Source of the DNA: Paramacrobiotus metropolitanus
Lineage: Eukaryota; Tardigrada; Eutardigrada; Parachela; Macrobiotidae
Length of the DNA: 64,000 bases
Direction of reading: 5' to 3'
Assembly (NCBI RefSeq): GCF_019649055.1
Contig: NW_026570340.1
Location: 346,676-410,675 of the forward strand
A program made the position numbers and the translations under genes. This document shows positions 37,111 through 51,600 of this stretch, piece by piece. Below the pieces are notes generated by a model. It worked only from the letters and a program-made list of their open reading frames with translations, ran no database searches and had not been told where the DNA came from. Position 1 is the stretch's first letter. Every line of letters starts with the position of its first letter.

Positions 37111-39699
37111 AAATTTTTAAAGGCATCCATACACGTGGATGCAAAAAAATTGCCATGGGCCGCTATCGGTTTGTGTTGCGACGTCGCCAATAGTGTGATT
37201 TATTCGAAGCCACCTAGAGCAACACAAAACTGCAACAAACTCTCGCGTTGGTCACAAGGAGATAGCCAAAAACTGGATTGCGCTAATATAAGTGATTGTT
37301 AAACAAATTGTTCCATGCCGTTAGCGGTGTGTATCGTGAGATCGCCAATATTATGTCCTGATTGCATCCGCTTAGAGCAACACAAAAACGCACCAGACAT
37401 TCGTATCGAGCATGAGGAGATAGCCGAAATTTTTAATTGCATCCATACACGTGGATGCAGAAAAAATTGCCATGGGCCGCTATCGGTTTGTGTTGCGACG
37501 TCGCCAATAGTGTGATTTATTCGAAGCCACCTAGAGCAACACAAAACTGCAACAAACTCTCGCGTTGGTCACAAGGAGATAGCCAAAAACTGGATTGCGC
37601 TAATATAAGTGATTGTTAAACAAATTGTTCCATGCCGTTAGCGGTGTGTATCGTGAGATCGCCAATATTATGTCCTGATTGCATCCGCCTAGAGCAACAC
37701 AAAAACGCACCAGACATTCGTATCTAGCATGAGGAGATAGCCGAAATTTTTAAAGGCATCCATACACGTGGATGCAAAAAAAATTGCCATGGGCCGCTAT
37801 CGGTTTGTGTTGCGACGTCGCCAATAGTGTGATTTATTCGAAGCCACCTAGAGCAACACAAAACTGCAACAAACTCTCGCGTTGGTCACAAGGAGATAGC
37901 CAAAAACTGGATTGCGCTAATATAAGTGATTGTTAAACAAATTGTTCCATGCCGTTAGCGGTGTGTATCGTGAGATCGCCAATATTATGTCCTGATTGCA
38001 TCCGCCTAGAGCAACACAAAAACGCACCAGACATTCGTATCTAGCATGAGGAGATAGCCGAAATTTTTAAAGGCATCCATACACGTGGATGCAAAAAAAT
38101 TGCCATGGGCCGCTATCGGTTTGTGTTGCGACGTCGCCAATAGTGTGATTTATTCGAAGCCACCTAGAGCAACACAAAACTGCAACAAACTCTCGCGTTG
38201 GTCACAAGGAGATAGCCAAAAACTGGATTGCGCTAATATAAGTGATTGTTAAACAAATTGTTCCATGCCGTTAGCGGTGTGTATCGTGAGATCGCCAATA
38301 TTATGTCCTGATTGCATCCGCTTAGAGCAACACAAAAACGCACCAGACATTCGTATCGAGCATGAGGAGATAGCCGAAATTTTTAAAGGCATCCATACAC
38401 GTGGATGCAGAAAAAATTGCCATGCGCCGCTATCGGTTTGTGTTGCGACGTCGCCAATAGTGTGATTTATTCGAAGCCACCTAGAGCAACACAAAACTGC
38501 AACAAACTCTCGCGTTGGTCACAAGGAGATAGCCAAAAACTGGATTGCGCTAATATAAGTGATTGTTAAACAAATTGTTCCATGCCGTTAGCGGTGTGTA
38601 TCGTGAGATCGCCAATATTATGTCCTGATTGCATCCGCCTAGAGCAACACAAAACGCACCAGACATTCGTATCTAGCATGAGGAGATAGCCGAAATTTTT
38701 AAAGGCATCCATACACGTGGATGCAAAAAAATTGCCATGGGCCGCTATCGGTTTGTGTTGCGACGTCGCCAATAGTGTGATTTATTCGAAGCCACCTAGA
38801 GCAACACAAAACTGCAACAAACTCTCGCGTTGGTCACAAGGAGATAGCCAAAAACTGGATTGCGCCAATATAAGTGATTGTTAAACAAATTGTTCCATGC
38901 CGTTAGCGGTGTGGATCGTGAGATCGCCAATATTATGTCCTGATTGCATCTGCCTAGAGCAACACAAAAACGCACCAGACATTCGTATCGAGCATGAGGA
39001 GATAGCCGAAATTTTTAATTGCATCCATACACGTGGATGCAAAAAAATTGCCATGGGCCGCTATCGGTTTGTGTTGCGACGTCGCCAATAGTGTGATTTA
39101 TTCGAAGCCACCTAGAGCAACACAAAACTGCAACAAACTCTCGCGTTGGTCACAAGGAGATAGCCAAAAACTGGATTGCGCTAATATAAGTGATTGTTAA
39201 ACAAATTGTTCCATGCCGTTAGCGGTGTGTATCGTGAGATCGCCAATATTATGTCCTGATTGCATCCGCCTAGAGCAACACAAAAACGCACCAGACATTC
39301 GTATCGAGCATGAGGAGATAGCCGAAATTTTTAAAGGCATCCATACACGTGGATGCAAAAAAAATTGCCATGGGCCGCTATCGGTTTGTGTTGCGACGTC
39401 GCCAATAGTGTGATTTATTCGAAGCCACCTAGAGCAACACAAAACTGCAACAAACTCTCGCGTTGGTCACAAGGAGATAGCCAAAAACTGGATTGCGCTA
39501 ATATAAGTGATTGTTAAACAAATTGTTCCATGCCGTTAGCGGTGTGTATCGTGAGATCGCCAATATTATGTCCTGATTGCATCCGCCTAGAGCAACACAA
39601 AAACGCACCAGACATTCGTATCTAGCATGAGGAGATAGCCGAAATTTTTAAAGGCATCCATACACGTGGATGCAAAAAAATTGCCATGGGCCGCTATCG

Positions 39700-42600
39700 G
39701 TTTGTGTTGCGACGTCGCCAATAGTGTGATTTATTCGAAGCCACCTAGAGCAACACAAAACTGCAACAAACTCTCGCGTTGGTCACAAGGAGATAGCCAA
39801 AAACTGGATTGCGCTAATATAAGTGATTGCTTAAACAAATTGTTCCATGCCGTTAGCGGTGTGTATCGTGAGATCGCCAATATTATGTCCTGATTGCATC
39901 CGCTTAGAGCAACACAAAAACGCACCAGACATTCGTATCTAGCATGAGGAGATAGCCGAAATTTTTAAAGGCATCCATACACGTGGATGCAAAAAAATTG
40001 CCATGGGCCGCTATCGGTTTGTGTTGCGACGTCGCCAATAGTGTGATTTATTCGAAGCCACCTAGAGCAACACAAAACTGCAACAAACTCTCGCGTTGGT
40101 CACAAGGAGATAGCCAAAAACTGGATTGCGCTAATATAAGTGATTGCTTAAACAAATTGTTCCATGCCGTTAGCGGTGTGTATCGTGAGATCGCCAATAT
40201 TATGTCCTGATTGCATCCGCTTAGAGCAACACAAAAACGCACCAGACATTCGTATCGAGCATGAGGAGATAGCCGAAATTTTTAAAGGCATCCATACACG
40301 TGGATGCAAAAAAATTGCCATGGGCCGCTATCGGTTTGTGTTGCGACGTCGCCAATAGTGTGATTTATTCGAAGCCACCTAGAGCAACACAAAACTGCAA
40401 CAAACTCTCGCGTTGGTCACAAGGAGATAGCCAAAAACTGGATTGCGCTAATATAAGTGATTGCTTAAACAAATTGTTCCATGCCGTTAGCGGTGTGTAT
40501 CGTGAGATCGCCAATATTATGTCCTGATTGCATCCGCTTAGAGCAACACAAAAACGCACCAGACATTCGTATCGAGCATGAGGAGATAGCCGAAATTTTT
40601 AAAGGCATCCATACACGTGGATGCAAAAAAATTGCCATGGGCCGCTATCGGTTTGTGTTGCGACGTCGCCAATAGTGTGATTTATTCGAAGCCACCTAGA
40701 GCAACACAAAACTGCAACAAACTCTCGCGTTGGTCACAAGGAGATAGCCAAAAACTGGATTGCGCTAATATAAGTGATTGCTTAAACAAATTGTTCCATG
40801 CCGTTAGCGGTGTGTATCGTGAGATCGCCAATATTATGTCCTGATTGCATCCGCCTAGAGCAACACAAAAACGCACCAGACATTCGTATCTAGCATGAGG
40901 AGATAGCCGAAATTTTTAAAGGCATCCATACACGTGGATGCAAAAAAATTGCCATGGGCCGCTATCGGTTTGTGTTGCGACGTCGCCAATAGTGTGATTT
41001 ATTCGAAGCCACCTAGAGCAACACAAAACTGCAACAAACTCTCGCGTTGGTCACAAGGAGATAGCCAAAAACTGGATTGCGCTAATATAAGTGATTGCTT
41101 AAACAAATTGTTCCCATGCCGTTAGCGGTGTGTATCGTGAGATCGCCAATATTATGTCCTGATTGCATCCGCTTAGAGCAACACAAAAACGCACCAGACA
41201 TTCGTATCTAGCATGAGGAGATAGCCGAAATTTTTAAAGGCATCCATACACGTGGATGCAAAAAAATTGCCATGGGCCGCTATCGGTTTGTGTTGCGACG
41301 TCGCCAATAGTGTGATTTATTCGAAGCCACCTAGAGCAACACAAAACTGCAACAAACTCTCGCGTTGGTCACAAGGAGATAGCCAAAAACTGGATTGCGC
41401 TAATATAAGTGATTGCTTAAACAAATTGTTCCATGCCGTTAGCGGTGTGTATCGTGAGATCGCCAATATTATGTCCTGATTGCATCCGCCTAGAGCAACA
41501 CAAAAACGCACCAGACATTCGTATCTAGCATGAGGAGATAGCTGAAATTTTTAAAGGCATCCAAACACGTGGATGCAAAAAAAATTGCCATGGGCCGCTA
41601 TCGGTTTGTGTTGCGACGTCGCCAATAGTGTGATTTATTCGAAGCCACCTAGAGCAACACAAAACTGCAACAAACTCTCGCGTTGGTCACAAGGAGATAG
41701 CCAAAAACTGGATTGCGCTAATATAAGTGATTGCTTAAACAAATTGTTCCATGCCGTTAGCGGTGTGTATCGTGAGATCGCCAATATTATGTCCTGATTG
41801 CATCCGCTTAGAGCAACACAAAAACGCACCAGACATTCGTATCTAGCATGAGGAGATAGCCGAAATTTTTAAAGGCATCCATACACGTGGATGCAAAAAA
41901 ATTGCCATGGGCCGCTATCGGTTTGTGTTGCGACGTCGCCAATAGTGTGATTTATTCGAAGCCACCTAGAGCAACACAAAACTGCAACAAACTCTCGCGT
42001 TGGTCACAAGGAGATAGCCAAAAACTGGATTGCGCTAATATAAGTGATTGCTTAAACAAGTTGTTCCATGCCGTTAGCGGTGTGTATCGTGAGATCGCCA
42101 ATATTATGTCCTGATTGCATCCGCTTAGAGCAACACAAAAACGCACCAGACATTCGTATCTAGCATGAGGAGATAGCCGAAATTTTTAAAGGCATCCATA
42201 CACGTGGATGCAAAAAAATTGCCATGGGCCGCTATCGGTTTGTGTTGCGACGTCGCCAATAGTGTGATTTATTCGAAGCCACCTAGAGCAACACAAAACT
42301 GCAACAAACTCTCGCGTTGGTCACAAGGAGATAGCCAAAAACTGGATTGCGCTAATATAAGTGATTGCTTAAACAAATTGTTCCCATGCCGTTAGCGGTG
42401 TGTATCGTGAGATCGCCAATATTATGTCCTGATTGCATCCGCTTAGAGCAACACAAAAACGCACCAGACATTCGTATCTAGCATGAGGAGATAGCCGAAA
42501 TTTTTAAAGGCATCCATACACGTGGATGCAAAAAAATTGCCATGGGCCGCTATCGGTTTGTGTTGCGACGTCGCCAATAGTGTGATTTATTCGAAGCCAC

Positions 42601-45600
42601 CTAGAGCAACACAAAACTGCAACAAACTCTCGCGTTGGTCACAAGGAGATAGCCAAAAACTGGATTGCGCTAATATAAGTGATTGCTTAAACAAGTTGTT
42701 CCATGCCGTTAGCGGTGTGTATCGTGAGATCGCCAATATTATGTCCTGATTGCATCCGCCTAGAGCAACACAAAAACGCACCAGACATTCGTATCGAGCA
42801 TGAGGAGATAGCCGAAATTTTTAAAGGCATCCATACACGTGGATGCAAAAAAATTGCCATGGGCCGCTATCGGTTTGTGTTGCGACGTCGCCAATAGTGT
42901 GATTTATTCGAAGCCACCTAGAGCAACACAAAACTGCAACAAACTCTCGCGTTGGTCACAAGGAGATAGCCAAAAACTGGATTGCGCTAATATAAGTGAT
43001 TGCTTAAACAAGTTGTTCCATGCCGTTAGCGGTGTGTATCGTGAGATCGCCAATATTATGTCCTGATTGCATCCGCTTAGAGCAACACAAAAACGCACCA
43101 GACATTCGTATCGAGCATGAGGAGATAGCCGAAATTTTTAAAGGCATCCATACACGTGGATGCAAAAAAATTGCCATGGGCCGCTATCGGTTTGTGTTGC
43201 GACGTCGCCAATAGTGTGATTTATTCGAAGCCACCTAGAGCAACACAAAACTGCAACAAACTCTCGCGTTGGTCACAAGGAGATAGCCAAAAACTGGATT
43301 GCGCTAATATAAGTGATTGTTAAACAAATTGTTCCATGCCGTTAGCGGTGTGTATCGTGAGATCGCCAATATTATGTCCTGATTGCATCCGCCTAGAGCA
43401 ACACAAAAACGCACCAGACATTCGTATCTAGCATGAGGAGATAGCCGAAATTTTTAAAGGCATCCATACACGTGGATGCAAAAAAATTGCCATGCGCCGC
43501 TATCGGTTTGTGTTGCGACGTCGCAAATAGTGTGATTTATTCGAAGCCACCTAGAGCAACACAAAACTGCAACAAACTCTCGCGTTGGTCACAAGGAGAT
43601 AGCCAAAAACTGGATTGCGCTAATATAAGTGATTGTTAAACAAATTGTTCCATGCCGTTAGCGGTGTGTATCGTGAGATCGCCAATATTATGTCCTGATT
43701 GCATCCGCTTAGAGCAACACAAAAACGCACCAGACATTCGTATCTAGCATGAGGAGATAGCCGAAATTTTTAAAGGCATCCATACACGTGGATGCAAAAA
43801 AATTGCCATGGGCCGCTATCGGTTTGTGTTGCGACGTCGCCAATAGTGTGATTTATTCGAAGCCACCTAGAGCAACACAAAACTGCAACAAACTCTCGCG
43901 TTGGTCACAAGGAGATAGCCAAAAACTGGATTGCGCTAATATAAGTGATTGCTTAAACAAGTTGTTCCATGCCGTTAGCGGTGTGTATCGTGAGATCGCC
44001 AATATTATGTCCTGATTGCATCCGCTTAGAGCAACACAAAAACGCACCAGACATTCGTATCTAGCATGAGGAGATAGCCGAAATTTTTAAAGGCATCCAT
44101 ACACGTGGATGCAAAAAAATTGCCATGGGCCGCTATCGGTTTGTGTTGCGACGTCGCCAATAGTGTGATTTATTCGAAGCCACCTAGAGCAACACAAAAC
44201 TGCAACAAACTCTCGCGTTGGTCACAAGGAGATAGCCAAAAACTGGATTGCGCTAATATAAGTGATTGCTTAACAAGTTGTTCTATGCCGTTAGCGGTGT
44301 GTATCGTGAGATCGCCAATATTATGTCCTGATTGCATCCGCTTAGAGCAACACAAAAACGCACCAGACATTCGTATCGAGCATGAGGAGATAGCCGAAAT
44401 TTTTAAAGGCATCCATACACGTGGATGCAAAAAAAATTGCCATGGGCCGCTATCGGTTTGTGTTGCGACGTCGCCAATAGTGTGATTTATTCGAAGCCAC
44501 CTAGAGCAACACAAAACTGCAACAAACTCTCGCGTTGGTCACAAGGAGATAGCCAAAAACTGGATTGCGCTAATATAAGTGATTGCTTAACAAGTTGTTC
44601 TATGCCGTTAGCGGTGTGTATCGTGAGATCGCCAATATTATGTCCTGATTGCATCCGCTTAGAGCAACACAAAAACGCACCAGACATTCGTATCTAGCAT
44701 GAGGAGATAGCCGAAATTTTTAAAGGCATCCATACACGTGGATGCAAAAAAATTGCCATGGGCCGCTATCGGTTTGTGTTGCGACGTCGCCAATAGTGTG
44801 ATTTATTCGAAGCCACCTAGAGCAACACAAAACTGCAACAAACTCTCGCGTTGGTCACAAGGAGATAGCCAAAAACTGGATTGCGCTAATATAAGTGATT
44901 GCTTAAACAAGTTGTTCCCATGCCGTTAGCGGTGTGTATCGTGAGATCGCCAATATTATGTCCTGATTGCATCCGCTTAGAGCAACACAAAAACGCACCA
45001 GACATTCGTATCTAGCATGAGGAGATAGCCGAAATTTTTAAAGGCATCCATACACGTGGATGCAAAAAAATTGCCATGGGCCGCTATCGGTTTGTGTTGC
45101 GACGTCGCCAATAGTGTGATTTATTCGAAGCCACCTAGAGCAACACAAAACTGCAACAAACTCTCGCGTTGGTCACAAGGAGATAGCCAAAAACTGGATT
45201 GCGCTAATATAAGTGATTGCTTAAACAAGTTGTTCCCATGCCGTTAGCGGTGTGTATCGTGAGATCGCCAATATTATGTCCTGATTGCATCCGCTTAGAG
45301 CAACACAAAAACGCACCAGACATTCGTATCTAGCATGAGGAGATAGCCGAAATTTTTAAAGGCATCCATACACGTGGATGCAAAAAAATTGCCATGGGCC
45401 GCTATCGGTTTGTGTTGCGACGTCGCCAATAGTGTGATTTATTCGAAGCCACCTAGAGCAACACAAAACTGCAACAAACTCTCGCGTTGGTCACAAGGAG
45501 ATAGCCAAAAACTGGATTGCGCTAATATAAGTGATTGCTTAAACAAGTTGTTCCATGCCGTTAGCGGTGTGTATCGTGAGATCGCCAATATTATGTCCTG

Positions 45601-48600
45601 ATTGCATCCGCTTAGAGCAACACAAAAACGCACCAGACATTCGTATCGAGCATGAGGAGATAGCCGAAATTTTTAAAGGCATCCATACACGTGGATGCAA
45701 AAAAATTGCCATGGGCCGCTATCGGTTTGTGTTGCGACGTCGCCAATAGTGTGATTTATTCGAAGCCACCTAGAGCAACACAAAACTGCAACAAACTCTC
45801 GCGTTGGTCACAAGGAGATAGCCAAAAACTGGATTGCGCTAATATAAGTGATTGCTTAAACAAATTGTTCCCATGCCGTTAGCGGTGTGTATCGTGAGAT
45901 CGCCAATATTATGTCCTGATTGCATCCGCTTAGAGCAACACAAAAACGCACCAGACATTCGTATCTAGCATGAGGAGATAGCCGAAATTTTTAAAGGCAT
46001 CCATACACGTGGATGCAAAAAAATTGCCATGGGCCGCTATCGGTTTGTGTTGCGACGTCGCCAATAGTGTGATTTATTCGAAGCCACCTAGAGCAACACA
46101 AAACTGCAACAAACTCTCGCGTTGGTCACAAGGAGATAGCCAAAAACTGGATTGCGCTAATATAAGTGATTGCTTAAACAAATTGTTCCATGCCGTTAGC
46201 GGTGTGTATCGTGAGATCGCCAATATTATGTCCTGATTGCATCCGCTTAGAGCAACACAAAAACGCACCAGACATTCGTATCTAGCATGAGGAGATAGCC
46301 GAAATTTTTAAAGGCATCCATACACGTGGATGCAAAAAAATTGCCATGGGCCGCTATCGGTTTGTGTTGCGACGTCGCCAATAGTGTGATTTATTCGAAG
46401 CCACCTAGAGCAACACAAAACTGCAACAAACTCTCGCGTTGGTCACAAGGAGATAGCCAAAAACTGGATTGCGCTAATATAAGTGATTGCTTAAACAAAT
46501 TGTTCCATGCCGTTAGCGGTGTGTATCGTGAGATCGCCAATATTATGTCCTGATTGCATCCGCTTAGAGCAACACAAAAACGCACCAGACATTCGTATCT
46601 AGCATGAGGAGATAGCCGAAATTTTTAAAGGCATCCATACACGTGGATGCAAAAAAAATTGCCATGGGCCGCTATCGGTTTGTGTTGCGACGTCGCCAAT
46701 AGTGTGATTTATTCGAAGCCACCTAGAGCAACACAAAACTGCAACAAACTCTCGCGTTGGTCACAAGGAGATAGCCAAAAACTGGATTGCGCTAATATAA
46801 GTGATTGCTTAAACAAATTGTTCCATGCCGTTAGCGGTGTGTATCGTGAGATCGCCAATATTATGTCCTGATTGCATCCGCTTAGAGCAACACAAAAACG
46901 CACCAGACATTCGTATCTAGCATGAGGAGATAGCCGAAATTTTTAAAGGCATCCATACACGTGGATGCAAAAAAATTGCCATGGGCCGCTATCGGTTTGT
47001 GTTGCGACGTCGCCAATAGTGTGATTTATTCGAAGCCACCTAGAGCAACACAAAACTGCAACAAACTCTCGCGTTGGTCACAAGGAGATAGCCAAAAACT
47101 GGATTGCGCTAATATAAGTGATTGCTTAAACAAATTGTTCCATGCCGTTAGCGGTGTGTATCGTGAGATCGCCAATATTATGTCCTGATTGCATCCGCTT
47201 AGAGCAACACAAAAACGCACCAGACATTCGTATCTAGCATGAGGAGATAGCCGAAATTTTTAAAGGCATCCATACACGTGGATGCAAAAAAATTGCCATG
47301 GGCCGCTATCGGTTTGTGTTGCGACGTCGCCAATAGTGTGATTTATTCGAAGCCACCTAGAGCAACACAAAACTGCAACAAACTCTCGCGTTGGTCACAA
47401 GGAGATAGCCAAAAACTGGATTGCGCTAATATAAGTGATTGCTTAAACAAGTTGTTCCATGCCGTTAGCGGTGTGTATCGTGAGATCGCCAATATTATGT
47501 CCTGATTGCATCCGCTTAGAGCAACACAAAAACGCACCAGACATTCGTATCTAGCATGAGGAGATAGCCGAAATTTTTAAAGGCATCCATACACGTGGAT
47601 GCAAAAAAATTGCCATGGGCCGCTATCGGTTTGTGTTGCGACGTCGCCAATAGTGTGATTTATTCGAAGCCACCTAGAGCAACACAAAACTGCAACAAAC
47701 TCTCGCGTTGGTCACAAGGAGATAGCCAAAAACTGGATTGCGCTAATATAAGTGATTGCTTAAACAAGTTGTTCCATGCCGTTAGCGGTGTGTATCGTGA
47801 GATCGCCAATATTATGTCCTGATTGCATCCGCTTAGAGCAACACAAAAACGCACCAGACATTCGTATCGAGCATGAGGAGATAGCCGAAATTTTTAAAGG
47901 CATCCATACACGTGGATGCAAAAAAATTGCCATGGGCCGCTATCGGTTTGTGTTGCGACGTCGCCAATAGTGTGATTTATTCGAAGCCACCTAGAGCAAC
48001 ACAAAACTGCAACAAACTCTCGCGTTGGTCACAAGGAGATAGCCAAAAACTGGATTGCGCTAATATAAGTGATTGCTTAAACAAATTGTTCCATGCCGTT
48101 AGCGGTGTGTATCGTGAGATCGCCAATATTATGTCCTGATTGCATCCGCTTAGAGCAACACAAAAACGCACCAGACATTCGTATCTAGCATGAGGAGATA
48201 GCCGAAATTTTTAAAGGCATCCATACACGTGGATGCAAAAAAATTGCCATGGGCCGCTATCGGTTTGTGTTGCGACGTCGCCAATAGTGTGATTTATTCG
48301 AAGCCACCTAGAGCAACACAAAACTGCAACAAACTCTCGCGTTGGTCACAAGGAGATAGCCAAAAACTGGATTGCGCTAATATAAGTGATTGCTTAACAA
48401 GTTGTTCTATGCCGTTAGCGGTGTGTATCGTGAGATCGCCAATATTATGTCCTGATTGCATCCGCTTAGAGCAACACAAAAACGCACCAGACATTCGTAT
48501 CGAGCATGAGGAGATAGCCGAAATTTTTAAAGGCATCCATACACGTGGATGCAAAAAAAATTGCCATGGGCCGCTATCGGTTTGTGTTGCGACGTCGCCA

Positions 48601-51600
48601 ATAGTGTGATTTATTCGAAGCCACCTAGAGCAACACAAAACTGCAACAAACTCTCGCGTTGGTCACAAGGAGATAGCCAAAAACTGGATTGCGCTAATAT
48701 AAGTGATTGCTTAAACAAATTGTTCCATGCCGTTAGCGGTGTGTATCGTGAGATCGCCAATATTATGTCCTGATTGCATCCGCTTAGAGCAACACAAAAA
48801 CGCACCAGACATTCGTATCGAGCATGAGGAGATAGCCGAAATTTTTAAAGGCATCCATACACGTGGATGCAAAAAAATTGCCATGGGCCGCTATCGGTTT
48901 GTGTTGCGACGTCGCCAATAGTGTGATTTATTCGAAGCCACCTAGAGCAACACAAAACTGCAACAAACTCTCGCGTTGGTCACAAGGAGATAGCCAAAAA
49001 CTGGATTGCGCTAATATAAGTGATTGCTTAAACAAATTGTTCCATGCCGTTAGCGGTGTGTATCGTGAGATCGCCAATATTATGTCCTGATTGCATCCGC
49101 TTAGAGCAACACAAAAACGCACCAGACATTCGTATCTAGCATGAGGAGATAGCCGAAATTTTTAAAGGCATCCATACACGTGGATGCAAAAAAATTGCCA
49201 TGGGCCGCTATCGGTTTGTGTTGCGACGTCGCCAATAGTGTGATTTATTCGAAGCCACCTAGAGCAACACAAAACTGCAACAAACTCTCGCGTTGGTCAC
49301 AAGGAGATAGCCAAAAACTGGATTGCGCTAATATAAGTGATTGCTTAAACAAATTGTTCCCATGCCGTTAGCGGTGTGTATCGTGAGATCGCCAATATTA
49401 TGTCCTGATTGCATCCGCTTAGAGCAACACAAAAACGCACCAGACATTCGTATCGAGCATGAGGAGATAGCCGAAATTTTTAAAGGCATCCATACACGTG
49501 GATGCAAAAAAAATTGCCATGGGCCGCTATCGGTTTGTGTTGCGACGTCGCCAATAGTGTGATTTATTCGAAGCCACCTAGAGCAACACAAAACTGCAAC
49601 AAACTCTCGCGTTGGTCACAAGGAGATAGCCAAAAACTGGATTGCGCTAATATAAGTGATTGCTTAAACAAATTGTTCCATGCCGTTAGCGGTGTGTATC
49701 GTGAGATCGCCAATATTATGTCCTGATTGCATCCGCTTAGAGCAACACAAAAACGCACCAGACATTCGTATCGAGCATGAGGAGATAGCCGAAATTTTTA
49801 AAGGCATCCATACACGTGGATGCAAAAAAATTGCCATGGGCCGCTATCGGTTTGTGTTGCGACGTCGCCAATAGTGTGATTTATTCGAAGCCACCTAGAG
49901 CAACACAAAACTGCAACAAACTCTCGCGTTGGTCACAAGGAGATAGCCAAAAACTGGATTGCGCTAATATAAGTGATTGCTTAAACAAGTTGTTCCATGC
50001 CGTTAGCGGTGTGTATCGTGAGATCGCCAATATTATGTCCTGATTGCATCCGCTTAGAGCAACACAAAAACGCACCAGACATTCGTATCTAGCATGAGGA
50101 GATAGCCGAAATTTTTAAAGGCATCCATACACGTGGATGCAAAAAAATTGCCATGGGCCGCTATCGGTTTGTGTTGCGACGTCGCCAATAGTGTGATTTA
50201 TTCGAAGCCACCTAGAGCAACACAAAACTGCAACAAACTCTCGCGTTGGTCACAAGGAGATAGCCAAAAACTGGATTGCGCTAATATAAGTGATTGCTTA
50301 AACAAATTGTTCCATGCCGTTAGCGGTGTGTATCGTGAGATCGCCAATATTATGTCCTGATTGCATCCGCTTAGAGCAACACAAAAACGCACCAGACATT
50401 CGTATCGAGCATGAGGAGATAGCCGAAATTTTTAAAGGCATCCATACACGTGGATGCAAAAAAATTGCCATGGGCCGCTATCGGTTTGTGTTGCGACGTC
50501 GCCAATAGTGTGATTTATTCGAAGCCACCTAGAGCAACACAAAACTGCAACAAACTCTCGCGTTGGTCACAAGGAGATAGCCAAAAACTGGATTGCGCTA
50601 ATATAAGTGATTGCTTAAACAAATTGTTCCATGCCGTTAGCGGTGTGTATCGTGAGATCGCCAATATTATGTCCTGATTGCATCCGCTTAGAGCAACACA
50701 AAAACGCACCAGACATTCGTATCGAGCATGAGGAGATAGCCGAAATTTTTAAAGGCATCCATACACGTGGATGCAAAAAAAATTGCCATGGGCCGCTATC
50801 GGTTTGTGTTGCGACGTCGCCAATAGTGTGATTTATTCGAAGCCACCTAGAGCAACACAAAACTGCAACAAACTCTCGCGTTGGTCACAAGGAGATAGCC
50901 AAAAACTGGATTGCGCTAATATAAGTGATTGCTTAAACAAATTGTTCCATGCCGTTAGCGGTGTGTATCGTGAGATCGCCAATATTATGTCCTGATTGCA
51001 TCCGCTTAGAGCAACACAAAAACGCACCAGATTCGTATCGAGCATGAGGAGATAGCCGAAATTTTTAAAGGCATCCATACACGTGGATGCAAAAAAATTG
51101 CCATGCGCCGCTATCGGTTTGTGTTGCGACGTCGCCAATAGTGTGATTTATTCGAAGCCACCTAGAGCAACACAAAACTGCAACAAACTCTCGAGTTGGT
51201 CACAAGGAGATAGCCAAAAACTGGATTGCGCTAATATAAGTGATTGCTTAAACAAATTGTTCCATGCCGTTAGCGGTGTGTATCGTGAGATCGCCAATAT
51301 TATGTCCTGATTGCATCCGCCTAGAGCAACACAAAAACGCACCAGACATTCGTATCGAGCATGAGGAGATAGCCGAAATTTTTAAAGGCATCCATACACG
51401 TGGATGCAAAAAAATTGCCATGGGCCGCTATCGGTTTGTGTTGCGACGTCGCCAATAGTGTGATTTATTCGAAGCCACCTAGAGCAACACAAAACTGCAA
51501 CAAACTCTCGTGTTGGTCACAAGGAGATAGCCAAAAACTGGATTGCGCTAATATAAGTGATTGTTAAACAAATTGTTCCATGCCGTTAGCGGTGTGTATC

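Larger units (their letters stand above)
33430..39700. repeat. Satellite 1 zone IV: second mosaic zone with indels
   Basis: About 20 and a half units with a higher density of indels than the core. AAAACGCACC replaces AAAAACGCACC in many copies from 33,447 to 38,653. A tracts fall to five or six. The unit near 34,557 has lost CT from CTCTCGCG, and the one at 34,785 reads CATGGCCGC. It contains the three-half scar (34,797-35,275) and the subfamily triplet (36,150-37,110). Confidence 0.75.
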
